34,624 bases of DNA, from assembly GCA_003214975.1 (NCBI GenBank), contig QCKZ01000013.1, positions 1 through 34,624 on the forward strand, given 5' to 3'. How positions within the stretch are numbered: position 1 is the stretch's first letter; each line of letters starts with the position of its first letter. Of this stretch, positions 27,395 through 34,624 are shown piece after piece. The DNA comes from Prochlorococcus sp. AG-412-C21 (GTDB taxonomy: Bacteria; Cyanobacteriota; Cyanobacteriia; PCC-6307; Cyanobiaceae). Made by a program: the position numbers and the translations under genes. The notes under the pieces are model-generated. The model saw nothing but the letters and a program-made list of their open reading frames with translations. It was not told where the DNA came from and made no database searches.

Positions 27395-28411
27395 TTATTT
27401 CTCCATTTCAAAGAATCCTAATTTTGATTTAACTCTTTTAAGAGTTGTATTTGCTAAACTTTCAGCCCTTTCATTCCCTTCTTTAAGAATATTTTTTAAT
27501 TGATAGGGATCATTAATTAAGACTTTATATTTTTCCTGAATAGGTTCTAGAGATTCTATAAGTTGTTCAGTAATTAATTTTTTAAATGTCCCCCATCCAG
27601 TCTCAGAGAATTCATTTTCACATTGTGAAATTTCTTTCCCAGATAATATTGAATAAATCATTAGAAGATTTTTAGATTCCGCTCTATCAGGGTTATTAAA
27701 TTCTATGCCAATGTAACTGTCTGTTTTTGCTCTTTTTATTTTCTTCGTGATTATTTCAGGAGCATCTAACAAGTTAATTCGACTACCTTCATTAGGATCA
27801 CTTTTACTCATCTTTTTTGAACCATCAATTAAACTCATTATTTTTGAGCCATTTTTCATGATTATTGGCTGAGGGATTTTTAAAATATTTTTATCCTTAC
27901 TAAATTTGGCATTAATTCTTTGTTGTGCAATATCTCTGGCAAGTTCAAGATGTTGTTTTTGATCCTCTCCCACTGGTACAAAGTCAGCGTCATATAGAAG
28001 AATGTCTGCAGCCATTAGGATTGGATAGTCAAATAATCCAATAGATACATTGTTCCCCTGTTGGATGGATTTTTCTTTAAATTGAATCATTCTTTCCATC
28101 CAATTTATTGGGGTCATGCAATTTAATATCCAACAAAGTTCTGAATGTGCAGAAATCTGACTTTGAACAAAAATTGAGCATATTTTGGGGTCTATCCCAC
28201 AAGCAACGTACAAAGCTGCTGTAGAGAGAGTGTTATTAGATAATTCTTTGGGATTATATGCGGCAGTTATTGCGTGCAAATCAACTACACATAGAAATGT
28301 TTCATATTGCTCTTGAAGAGTTACCCAATTATTGATTGCTCCAAGCCAATTTCCTATATGTAAATCACCAGTTGGTTGAACTCCTGAAAGAATCCTTTTT
28401 TTATTTGCCAT
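27395..28411 (-). CDS. trpS: Tryptophanyl-tRNA synthetase
   Basis: This 338-residue class I synthetase charges tRNA(Trp). The HIGH-type motif is HIGN (18-21) in GVQPTGDLHIGNWLGA, and the KMSKS loop is KKMSKSDPN at about 199-207. VGEDQKQHLELARDIA (147-162) and PINWMERMIQFKEK (101-114) are conserved TrpRS segments. The ATG at 28411 lies inside the end of the upstream RG-rich gene, an 11-base overlap in a different frame, so translation is probably coupled. Its stop is 3 bases from the thrS ATG. Confidence 0.98.
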   Translation of the reverse strand: MANKKRILSGVQPTGDLHIGNWLGAINNWVTLQEQYETFLCVVDLHAITAAYNPKELSNNTLSTAALYVACGIDPKICSIFVQSQISAHSELCWILNCMTPINWMERMIQFKEKSIQQGNNVSIGLFDYPILMAADILLYDADFVPVGEDQKQHLELARDIAQQRINAKFSKDKNILKIPQPIIMKNGSKIMSLIDGSKKMSKSDPNEGSRINLLDAPEIITKKIKRAKTDSYIGIEFNNPDRAESKNLLMIYSILSGKEISQCENEFSETGWGTFKKLITEQLIESLEPIQEKYKVLINDPYQLKNILKEGNERAESLANTTLKRVKSKLGFFEMEK

Positions 28412-28823
28412 CCTCTTCTACTTCGCTAGATTGTATTTCTTCATTTGATGGACTTTTAATAGGTCTTGCAAAGGGGTCAGGAGTTGTTTTTGTCTTTTCT
28501 TCAAAAGGTTTTTGTGATGGTCTATTCGGAGAAGAGTTTTTGTTGTTTTTTGCATATTCTTTTATTGATTCAATTAATTTTTCGTCTTTGATCATTTCGC
28601 TAAATGTTCTAACCGAGAAACCAAGAACTGCGACAGTAGATCTTAGTTGGAATGTTTCTTGTATTGATTTAACGGCTTTCATTTCGTTATCACTCAATCT
28701 TATTCGGAATCCACCTCCATCTCTTCTGCCGCCAGATCTATCTCTGAAATTAGATCTTTCATAATTGGAACGCCCTCTATAATTTTCTTGTTCAGGATTA
28801 TTTCCAAAATTTGAATTAGACAT
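28401..28823 (-). CDS. Conserved hypothetical protein with an arginine/glycine-rich N-terminus
   Basis: This 140-residue protein is not recognised as a named domain. Three parts are visible. Residues 1-40 are rich in Asn, Arg and Gly (YRGRSNYERSNFRDRS, then SGGRRDGGGF), like an RGG-type disordered RNA-binding tail. Residues 41-92 form a compact, probably helical core (RLSDNEMKAVKSIQETFQLR, then a hydrophobic VAVLGFSVRTF and EMIKDEKL). Residues 93-140 are polar, Pro- and Glu-rich and probably disordered. It is first in the run leading to trpS and overlaps it by 11 bases. The RG tail next to two tRNA synthetases hints at RNA binding, but that is inference. Confidence 0.7.
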   Translation of the reverse strand: MSNSNFGNNPEQENYRGRSNYERSNFRDRSGGRRDGGGFRIRLSDNEMKAVKSIQETFQLRSTVAVLGFSVRTFSEMIKDEKLIESIKEYAKNNKNSSPNRPSQKPFEEKTKTTPDPFARPIKSPSNEEIQSSEVEEDGK

Positions 28824-28849
28824 CTTGATGATTCTTAATTTATTTAAAT

Positions 28850-28879
28850 AGTCTATTAACTTAGCATCTAGTTATGCAA
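28850..28879 (-). promoter_or_regulatory. Candidate promoter for the RG-rich protein-trpS-thrS run
   Basis: On the minus strand TTGCAT (28879-28874) and TAGACT (28855-28850) are separated by 18 bases, giving a plausible -35 and -10 pair with a short leader before the ATG at 28823. The match to sigma-70 consensus is only partial, and cyanobacterial promoters often lack a -35 box. Confidence 0.35.
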
Positions 28880-28934
28880 TAAGTCTTTCTAAAAACCTTA
28901 AATTTTTATCTATTAATTAACGAGTTATGTAATT

Positions 28935-28966
28935 TTGCTTTTCTCATCCACAACTTGCATTAAAAT
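28935..28966 (+). promoter_or_regulatory. Candidate promoter for the DUF697-mnt gene run
   Basis: A TAAAAT hexamer (28961-28966) lies 23 bases before the GTG start and could be the -10 box. TTGCTT at 28935-28940 could be a weak -35 box, but the 20-base spacing is long. No metal-responsive operator palindrome is recognised in the 166-base gap 28824-28989. Confidence 0.3.
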
Positions 28967-28989
28967 AGAATTAGAGAAAAAAAAGTATC

Positions 28990-30324
28990 GTGTTTGATAT
29001 TAGTAAAGACAACCTTTTAAAGGATGTAATAAAGTTTCCCAAAAAAAATTTTCTAATTATTCTATTTTTATTAGGTTTTGGAGAATGGTTCGTAAGTGAC
29101 TTAATTAATTTTGCAGGGGGCTCAATAGGATTTTTTGTTTTGTGTTTGGGGGGATATTTGTACTTGAAGAATGATAAGCCTAAATTTAATGAACCAAATA
29201 ATTTAGATGGTTGGATAAACCTTTGTAATGAAGATTTAAATTTTTTTGAGGAACTTGAATTAAGAAACGATTTAGAGAAACAGAATTCAAAAAGACAAAA
29301 AACACTTGAATCGATAATTAATAGAAGTGATAAAGAAAAAATAAGTTGTATTGGACAAAAAGATTATGAAACTTGTCAATCTGTATTGAAGAGCCATTTT
29401 AAAGCAGATAAGTTTGACTTTGATTTATATGAAAAACTGCCTAAATATAATTCTTCTGAAATTATTCCTAAAGAGGCTTTGAATAGCGATGCAATATTGT
29501 ATTTTATAAATTTACCTTTATCGGCAAATGATTTTTTGTGGCTGGAAAAGTTTCCTGAAAATTTGCCAATTTGGTTGGTAGCATTAACTCGCGACGAAAT
29601 AGAAGGCAAAAATCAAATAGAAGATCTTCAGTCTCAAATTTCAAGTGAGTTTACAAATAAAATAATTACTTTTGATGTAAATAAAAATGAAATAGCAAAT
29701 ATACCTTTTTCTTTAAGGAAGTTTTTTATAAGTTCAAGTAAAAATATTGAAAATACAAAAAAAAGGCTATTAAAAGAACTACATGTTAGTTGGCAATCTG
29801 AAATTGAGGGAATAAGAAGAATGCAGTTAAAAGTAATACAGAGAAAAAATCAAATTCTTGTTGCTACTACTGTTTTCTTATCTCCGATACCATCAATTGA
29901 TGTTATGGCAATGACAGTATTAAATTCTTTAATGATTAAAGAAATTAAGTCAGTATGGGGATGTAATTGGTCTCCCGAAATTTTAGATAAAGTATCAAAA
30001 GAGATTTTAAAGACAGCAATAGCTCAGGGAGTTATTGAATGGAGTGGACAGACTCTAATTGGTATAACAAAATTACATGGTCCAAATTGGCTTGTTTCTG
30101 GTACGTTTCAGGCTGTTAGTGCTGCTTATTTAACAAGAGTAGTATCAAGTTCTTTGGCTGATTTTATGGCAATAACAAAAGGAGTAGAGGAACCTGATTT
30201 AGAGTTTATAAAGAAAAATTCTGAGAAAATTGTTGAAAAAGCTTTTGAAAAAGAAAAAATAAATTGGAAAGGATTTATTTCTGATCTTAGAAAACCACTT
30301 ATGAAACTATCCTTTGGTTCATAA
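28990..30324 (+). CDS. DUF697 membrane protein with degenerate GTPase-like region
   Basis: This 444-residue protein has two membrane segments near the N-terminus (about 20-37 and 41-60), a soluble middle part, and a DUF697 domain (about 270-395). The DUF697 part includes VFLSPIPSIDVMAMTVLNSLM and GTFQAVSAAYLTRV, probably membrane-inserted. In many relatives DUF697 follows an Era-like GTPase. Here residues 116-245 look laid out like such a GTPase, with a strand into a loop at KISCIGQKDYETC and DAILYFINLPLS then WLVALTRDE. The P-loop G-x4-G-K-S/T and the N-K-x-D motif are missing, so nucleotide binding is unlikely. The start is GTG. mntC begins 20 bases after its stop. Confidence 0.75.
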   Translation: MFDISKDNLLKDVIKFPKKNFLIILFLLGFGEWFVSDLINFAGGSIGFFVLCLGGYLYLKNDKPKFNEPNNLDGWINLCNEDLNFFEELELRNDLEKQNSKRQKTLESIINRSDKEKISCIGQKDYETCQSVLKSHFKADKFDFDLYEKLPKYNSSEIIPKEALNSDAILYFINLPLSANDFLWLEKFPENLPIWLVALTRDEIEGKNQIEDLQSQISSEFTNKIITFDVNKNEIANIPFSLRKFFISSSKNIENTKKRLLKELHVSWQSEIEGIRRMQLKVIQRKNQILVATTVFLSPIPSIDVMAMTVLNSLMIKEIKSVWGCNWSPEILDKVSKEILKTAIAQGVIEWSGQTLIGITKLHGPNWLVSGTFQAVSAAYLTRVVSSSLADFMAITKGVEEPDLEFIKKNSEKIVEKAFEKEKINWKGFISDLRKPLMKLSFGS

Positions 30325-30344
30325 TCTTAGGATGAATATAAAAT

Positions 30345-31244
30345 ATGAGAAAAAATATTCTTTTTTTAAGTTTGATCCTTATAATTTCTTTTGCTTCAAG
30401 TTCCTGTAAGAGAATATCAAATGAAAATGAAAATAAAGAAGTAATACTGGCAAGTTTTACTGTTTTGGCGGACATAATTAAGAATGTTGCTAAAGATGAG
30501 TTCATTGTTAGATCAATAGTAAAACCTGGAGTTGAAGTTCATGGTTACCAACCAACTCCAAGCGATTTAGTAAAAGCCTCTAGTGCTTTTGTTTTTGTTG
30601 ATAATGGATTTGGATTTGAATTATGGGCAGAAAAATTTGTTTCTAATTTACAGGTAAAAAAAATTACTGTTGCGAAAGATTTAGATCCAATTTTTATTAG
30701 TGAAGATTTTTATAAAGGGAAACCCAATCCTCATGCCTGGATTTCTCCAAAAAGAGGGATGCTATACGTAGATATTCTCGTGAAATCATTATCAGAATTG
30801 AGGCCATCTAAAAGGGCATTATTTGAAAGAAATGGAAAAATGTATAAAGATAAACTCTCTAAAATAGATAAAGAATTCTCACTTTTTATTAATAACTTAA
30901 ATAAAGACAACAGGTATCTAGTAAGTTGTGAAGGAGCTTTTTCATATTTAACAAATGATTATGGATTAGAGGAAGTTTATTTATGGCCAGTTAATGCTGA
31001 GAGTCAAATTACTCCCAAAAGGATGGCAAGAACAATCTCAATAGTTAAAAATAAGAAGGTCCCATCTGTATTTTGTGAAAGTACTGTAAGTAACGAATCT
31101 CAAATGGTTGTTGCAAATGAAACTGGAGCTAATTTTGGAGGAAATCTTTTTGTTGATTCATTATCTGATGATAATGGCCCTGCTAGTTCTTATATAAAAA
31201 TGCTTGAGCATAATTTGAATCTAATTAAAAAAGGTCTTTTTTAA
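30345..31244 (+). CDS. mntC: Metal ABC transporter substrate-binding protein, manganese (MntC) type
   Basis: This 299-residue cluster A-I (ZnuA/MntC-like) binding protein captures metal in the periplasm for MntAB. A hydrophobic N-terminus ends at FASSSC (Cys21), a weak lipobox, so it may be a lipoprotein. Metal ligands are visible: His66 (EVHGYQP), His130 (NPHAWIS), Glu196 (SCEGAFSY) and Asp271 (FVDSLS). Glu at the third position and the lack of a histidine-rich loop fit manganese or iron rather than zinc. Cys195 beside the ligand and Cys244 (FCESTVS) match in position the disulfide described for Synechocystis MntC. mntA follows after 3 bases. Zinc cannot be excluded from sequence alone. Confidence 0.88.
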   Translation: MRKNILFLSLILIISFASSSCKRISNENENKEVILASFTVLADIIKNVAKDEFIVRSIVKPGVEVHGYQPTPSDLVKASSAFVFVDNGFGFELWAEKFVSNLQVKKITVAKDLDPIFISEDFYKGKPNPHAWISPKRGMLYVDILVKSLSELRPSKRALFERNGKMYKDKLSKIDKEFSLFINNLNKDNRYLVSCEGAFSYLTNDYGLEEVYLWPVNAESQITPKRMARTISIVKNKKVPSVFCESTVSNESQMVVANETGANFGGNLFVDSLSDDNGPASSYIKMLEHNLNLIKKGLF

Positions 31245-31247
31245 ATT

Positions 31248-32012
31248 ATGGAAACAACCAATTATCAAAACTTTAGGATTGATGCAGAGAATATATGCGT
31301 AGATTATAACGGCAAGGTTGCTTTATATGATGCCAATTTAAGATTAAAACCTGGCCAGATTTGTGGATTAGTAGGAATGAACGGAGCTGGTAAAACAACT
31401 TTTTTTAATGCTTTGACGGGTTTTGTAAATATTTCGAAGGGGAAAATTAGAATAAATGGAGAGTCAGTAAGATCTGCTCAAAAAGATCAGTCAATTGCTT
31501 ATGTTCCTCAAAATGAGGGGATTGATAATCAATTCCCAGTAAATGTTTGGGATGTAGTAATGATGGGAAGATATGGCTCGATGAATATTCTCAGGTGTCC
31601 TAGAGAGTCTGATGTTCAGGCGGTTAAAGATGCTATTAAGAGAGTTGATCTTACTGATCATTTATCTACACCTATTGGAAACTTATCTGGAGGACAGAGA
31701 AAACGAACTTTTTTAGCTAGAGCAATTGCGCAAAGAGCGTCGATACTGCTTCTTGATGAGCCTTTTTCAGGTGTTGACATTAGAACTGAGAAACTTATCT
31801 CAGAATTATTTATTCAATTTAAAAATGAGGGAAAAACTATCTTGCTATCGACACATGATATGATTCATGTCCGTGAATTTTGTGATTTGGTTCTTTTAAT
31901 AAATAAGACTGTTGTAGCGTATGGTGAGACCTCTGAAGTGTTTACCCCTGAGAATATAACATCTACTTTTGGAGGTATCTCGCCTGATTTCTTGTTCGGA
32001 CCTGAGTCATAA
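31248..32012 (+). CDS. mntA: Manganese-type ABC transporter ATP-binding protein
   Basis: This 254-residue ABC ATPase drives metal import with the adjacent permease and binding protein. Motifs are complete: Walker A GMNGAGKTT (43-51), Q-loop glutamine Gln88 (VPQNE), signature LSGGQ (146-150), Walker B ILLLDEP (166-172) and the H-loop His203 (STHD). The VPQ and MMGRYG segments are typical of the Mn/Zn/Fe chelate uptake subgroup. It begins 3 bases after mntC and ends 17 bases before mntB. The gene name follows from the operon; metal choice depends on MntC. Confidence 0.93.
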   Translation: METTNYQNFRIDAENICVDYNGKVALYDANLRLKPGQICGLVGMNGAGKTTFFNALTGFVNISKGKIRINGESVRSAQKDQSIAYVPQNEGIDNQFPVNVWDVVMMGRYGSMNILRCPRESDVQAVKDAIKRVDLTDHLSTPIGNLSGGQRKRTFLARAIAQRASILLLDEPFSGVDIRTEKLISELFIQFKNEGKTILLSTHDMIHVREFCDLVLLINKTVVAYGETSEVFTPENITSTFGGISPDFLFGPES

Positions 32013-32029
32013 ATTTTAAATATATATAT

Positions 32030-32905
32030 ATGGACTTCTGTTCTTTTTTAACTATAGATACATTCATTACAGATCCTTTGACTCATGACTTTATGAGAAA
32101 AGCACTTTTTATGAGTTCATTAGTAGCGGCTGTTTGTGGTTTTTTATCTAGTTTTTTAACTCTTAAAGGTTGGGCTTTAATGGGAGATGCAGTATCACAT
32201 TCAGTGATGCCTGGTGTTGTGGTTGCTTATGCTCTAGGTCTCCCTTTCTCATTAGGTGCATTTATATTCGGAGTTGGTTCCGTAGCATTGATAGGGTTTA
32301 TTAAGCAGAAATCTAGAGTTAAGGAAGATACTGTTATTGGGTTAGTATTTACTGGTTTTTTTGCTCTTGGAATCGTATTAGTTTCTAAGATTAAAAGTAA
32401 TATTGACCTGCACTCTATTCTTTTTGGTAGCCCATTAGGAATTTCACTCTCAGATGTAAAGCAAACTCTAATTATTTCTTTATTGGTAGTATTACTCTTA
32501 TCAGTTTTTAGAAAAGATTTAATGCTTTATTGTTTTGACCCTAGACATGCAAAAACAGTTGGGATTAATGTATTTTGTCTTCATTATTTACTGCTTACAT
32601 GCTTATCTTTAGCTGCAGTAGTGGGTTTACAGTCTGTGGGCATTATTTTAGTAGTTGCAATGTTGATCACACCAGGAGCAACAGCATATTTACTTACTGA
32701 TCAGTTTGATAATATGACCATAATTTCAGTATTAAGTGCAATTATCTCCAGCGTAATAGGAATCTATGTTAGTTTTTGGTTCGATCTTGAAACAGGTGGA
32801 TCAATTGTCTTGGCACAAACTTTTATATTTTTATTCGCTTTTTTATTCGCTCCAAGATATGGAGTATTCAAGTTTAAAAAATTATTTTCTGGGTACAATC
32901 GATAA
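32030..32905 (+). CDS. mntB: Manganese-type ABC transporter permease
   Basis: This 291-residue integral membrane protein is of the ABC-3 (ZnuB/MntB) family, with about eight transmembrane helices. The conserved loop LKGWALMGDAVSHSVMPGVVVAY (about 44-66) contacts the ATPase, and VVGLQSVGIILVVAMLITPGATAYLL (about 196-221) is the family signature in the second half. It forms the channel for the metal delivered by the binding protein. The ATG follows a TA-repeat stretch with no Shine-Dalgarno sequence. Its TAA stop overlaps the ATG of the DUF4336 gene (TAATG), indicating translational coupling. Confidence 0.93.
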   Translation: MDFCSFLTIDTFITDPLTHDFMRKALFMSSLVAAVCGFLSSFLTLKGWALMGDAVSHSVMPGVVVAYALGLPFSLGAFIFGVGSVALIGFIKQKSRVKEDTVIGLVFTGFFALGIVLVSKIKSNIDLHSILFGSPLGISLSDVKQTLIISLLVVLLLSVFRKDLMLYCFDPRHAKTVGINVFCLHYLLLTCLSLAAVVGLQSVGIILVVAMLITPGATAYLLTDQFDNMTIISVLSAIISSVIGIYVSFWFDLETGGSIVLAQTFIFLFAFLFAPRYGVFKFKKLFSGYNR

Positions 32906-34071
32906 TGGAAGCAGAAATTTTTAATAAAAAGTGGTATTGGTGGCCATTATTTCCTTTATATCCTTATGGGAAAAAGAAAACAATTTTAAGAGAATTAATT
33001 CCTGATCAAATATGGTCTTTGGAACAAATACAGGGTCTTTATTATGTAGCAGTTCCAATAAGAATGACGGTAATAAAGGTTGAGAATGGGTTGATGCTAA
33101 TAAACCCATTGCCTCCGACAATAGAATTAATAGATGAGTTAGAAACATTAATTGATATTCATGGCAAAGTAAAAACAATAATTCTCCCTAGTGCTTCTGG
33201 ACTAGAACATAAAATTGGACTTCCTGCTCTTTCAAGAGTTTTTAAAGATGCAGAAATTTGGCTTTGTCCTGGACAGTGGAGTTTCCCTATAAATCTGCCA
33301 CTAGATTTTATAGGAATACCATCAAAAAGAACAAAAATACTTTTTGAGGAAGGTACTCCACATACAGGTTCCTTTAAATGGTCTACATTGGGTCCTCTGA
33401 ATTTAGGACTTGGAAGATATCAGGAGATAAGCTGTTTTCATTATTCAACAAAAACTCTTCACGTAACCGACGCTATAGTTGGGATTGACTCTACACCTCC
33501 TGAGATATTTGATTTTGATCCAACTCCACTTCTTTTTCACTCTAGAGAGAGAGGAGATGAACCTTTGATTGACTCCATTGAACAAAGAAAAAAAGGGTGG
33601 AAAAGGTTAGTGTTATTTTCATCTTTTTTGAAACCAGGGAAACTAGATATTCCACCTCTAAAAGAAATATTTCAGTATTCATTCAAAAAAGATCTTCTAA
33701 ATTGGAGATCACATTTCGGTATTTATCCCTTTTTATGGGATAAAGATTGGGAATCATCTCTTGTTGAAATTATGGGTAACGATATTCCAAAGATTCAGAT
33801 AGCACCAGTTTTACAAAAATTAATTTTTCCTCGTTCAAAAGAGGTTTTAATTAAATGGTTAGAAAATATCAAGACTTATAAAGATATGGAATATTTAATC
33901 CCAGCTCATTTTACGGCGCCCATAAAATTTACAATAGAGGATTGTCAAAAATTAATTAATGAAATTAATTCCCAAAAATGGGATAAATTACCAGAAGATA
34001 ATAAATTTCTGATGGGTTTATATAAAAAGTTGTTTGAACTAGGAATAATTCCTGAAGAAGTTAATCTTTAA
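32905..34071 (+). CDS. DUF4336 protein coupled to the manganese transporter
   Basis: This 388-residue protein has the DUF4336 layout, thought to be related to the metallo-beta-lactamase fold. The N-terminal part has WYWWPLFPLYPYGKKKT and PIRMTVIKVENGLMLINPLPP (51-71), similar to the first strands of that fold. His102 (GLEHKIG), Asp189 (LHVTDAIVGID) and His335 (PAHF) occupy places where metal ligands would be, but no full H-x-H-x-D-H motif exists, so hydrolase activity is doubtful. The ATG overlaps the mntB stop by one base. Function is unknown; co-translation with mntB suggests a link with metal uptake or membrane protein assembly. Confidence 0.8.
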   Translation: MEAEIFNKKWYWWPLFPLYPYGKKKTILRELIPDQIWSLEQIQGLYYVAVPIRMTVIKVENGLMLINPLPPTIELIDELETLIDIHGKVKTIILPSASGLEHKIGLPALSRVFKDAEIWLCPGQWSFPINLPLDFIGIPSKRTKILFEEGTPHTGSFKWSTLGPLNLGLGRYQEISCFHYSTKTLHVTDAIVGIDSTPPEIFDFDPTPLLFHSRERGDEPLIDSIEQRKKGWKRLVLFSSFLKPGKLDIPPLKEIFQYSFKKDLLNWRSHFGIYPFLWDKDWESSLVEIMGNDIPKIQIAPVLQKLIFPRSKEVLIKWLENIKTYKDMEYLIPAHFTAPIKFTIEDCQKLINEINSQKWDKLPEDNKFLMGLYKKLFELGIIPEEVNL

Positions 34072-34080
34072 AACTTCTTA

Positions 34081-34413
34081 TTAGTCAATAGACATGTTTT
34101 CATCATTTTTAAGAGTTTGTTCCAGCTCTTTTCTTTGCTCCATTTGTCTTAAGAAATATCCTGTCATCATTGCCGAAGATAATAAATTGGCAATGTTATC
34201 TTTTGATGATGTTATTTTTACCTCGAATTGATCAGAAGGGAGCATTCCAAGAAGACCTTGAACATTATGTCTAATAATTTCTTGAATATCTTCACTAGCT
34301 GATTTTGCTACTCTTTGCAAAACTTCCGGAGATTGTTTCTGTAAATATTGAATTAAATCATTCTCATCATTTGGATCGTTATTTTCAGTAGCAAGAAATT
34401 CTGGATTAAACAT
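34081..34413 (-). CDS. DUF760 family protein
   Basis: This 110-residue protein has the DUF760 core at about 18-98: LIQYLQKQSPEVLQRVAKSA, IIRHNVQGLLGMLP, then a short FEVKITSS strand and NLLSSAMMTGYFLRQMEQR. DUF760 is shared by cyanobacteria and chloroplasts; its function is not established from this sequence. It has no signal peptide or membrane segment, so it should be cytosolic. It converges on the DUF4336 gene with 9 bases between the stops and lies 45 bases downstream of lepB on the same strand, possibly in one transcript. Confidence 0.85.
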   Translation of the reverse strand: MFNPEFLATENNDPNDENDLIQYLQKQSPEVLQRVAKSASEDIQEIIRHNVQGLLGMLPSDQFEVKITSSKDNIANLLSSAMMTGYFLRQMEQRKELEQTLKNDENMSID

Positions 34414-34458
34414 TTCTACAACTTCAAGATATAAAGACCCTACAACATCACGTCCCCA

Positions 34459-34624
34459 TTAATCTAAATTATTAAGGACGGGGTACCGAATAGGTCCAAT
34501 TTCATTAAAAGGCCAGTATCTAAAAATCGCTTTACCAATAATCTTTTCATATGGTAAAAATCCCCAAATATGAGAGTCCATACTATTGTTTCTATTATCT
34601 CCCATAACCCATAATGAGTCTTCT
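34459..34624 (-). CDS. lepB: Signal peptidase I, C-terminal part, cut by window edge
   Basis: Only the last 54 codons and the TAA stop (34459-34461) lie in the window. The visible protein contains [16 protein letters not shown], the conserved box E of type I signal peptidases (GDNR-x-NS-x-DS), followed by [20 protein letters not shown], which is typical of the C-terminus. The catalytic Ser and Lys and the membrane anchor are upstream, outside the window. The enzyme cleaves signal peptides of exported proteins such as plastocyanin. Picocyanobacteria can have more than one paralogue, so which one this is remains open. Confidence 0.93.
   Translation of the reverse strand, partial: EDSLWVMGDNRNNSMDSHIWGFLPYEKIIGKAIFRYWPFNEIGPIRYPVLNNLD

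Noticed and set aside
28336-28764. 142-codon open frame on the plus strand across trpS and the RG-rich gene
   Set aside because: It is antisense to two better supported genes, and its composition mirrors the low-complexity tails of the RG-rich protein.
30299-30505. 68-codon minus-strand frame across the DUF697-mntC junction
   Set aside because: It is antisense to the ends of two firm genes, and no family resemblance is seen.
1-34624. tRNA genes, insertion sequences, CRISPR arrays, prophage or integration sites
   Set aside because: All gaps are short (the longest are about 166 and 150 bases). I saw no tRNA-like cloverleaf, regularly spaced repeat, transposase or integrase motif.

Overview
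The window looks like core chromosome of a marine picocyanobacterium, almost certainly Prochlorococcus and probably a high-light-adapted clade. The DNA is strongly A+T-rich with very short intergenic gaps. The gene set is that of an oxygenic phototroph: plastocyanin, NDH-1 subunit NdhD, a Ycf51 protein, DUF760 and DUF4336 proteins, a TamB homologue, and MntCAB-type manganese transport. I see no tRNA, rRNA, insertion sequence, integrase, CRISPR array or phage module, and nothing that reads as a horizontally acquired island.

Left part, 1-13140, is almost entirely on the minus strand. From right to left it carries a Ycf51 (DUF2518) membrane protein, a DUF4332 protein, a small secreted protein, a CocE-like hydrolase, glgB, hemE, an extended SDR epimerase, petE, a ClpB-type disaggregase, hisIE, a group 2 sigma factor, a YkvA/DUF1232 protein and the start of a helix-turn-helix protein cut by the window edge. 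The one plus-strand gene here is a QueD/PTPS-like protein that diverges from hisIE. The gap between hisIE and the sigma gene holds a perfect, purely A/T inverted repeat.

Centre, 13193-19757, is on the plus strand: a 1404-residue TamB-like protein, proA, folB and a small lipase-like alpha/beta hydrolase. The lipase converges on prlC with an 8-base overlap of their 3' ends. From 28823 leftwards to 19750 is a minus-strand run: an RG-rich conserved protein, trpS, thrS, glk, thrB, ndhD and prlC, with several very short junctions.

Right part, 28990-34071, is on the plus strand: a DUF697 membrane protein with an apparently degenerate GTPase-like region, then mntC, mntA, mntB and a DUF4336 protein that overlaps mntB by one base. 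These four are tightly packed and probably co-transcribed as a metal-uptake unit. The end holds minus-strand DUF760 and the C-terminal part of signal peptidase I (lepB).

I found no clearly new multi-gene system. The points most worth a second look are the degenerate GTPase-like region of the DUF697 protein, the QueD-like protein in which the third zinc histidine appears to be tyrosine, the A/T-only palindrome before the sigma gene, the MntC cysteine pair, and the DUF4336 gene coupled to the manganese transporter.
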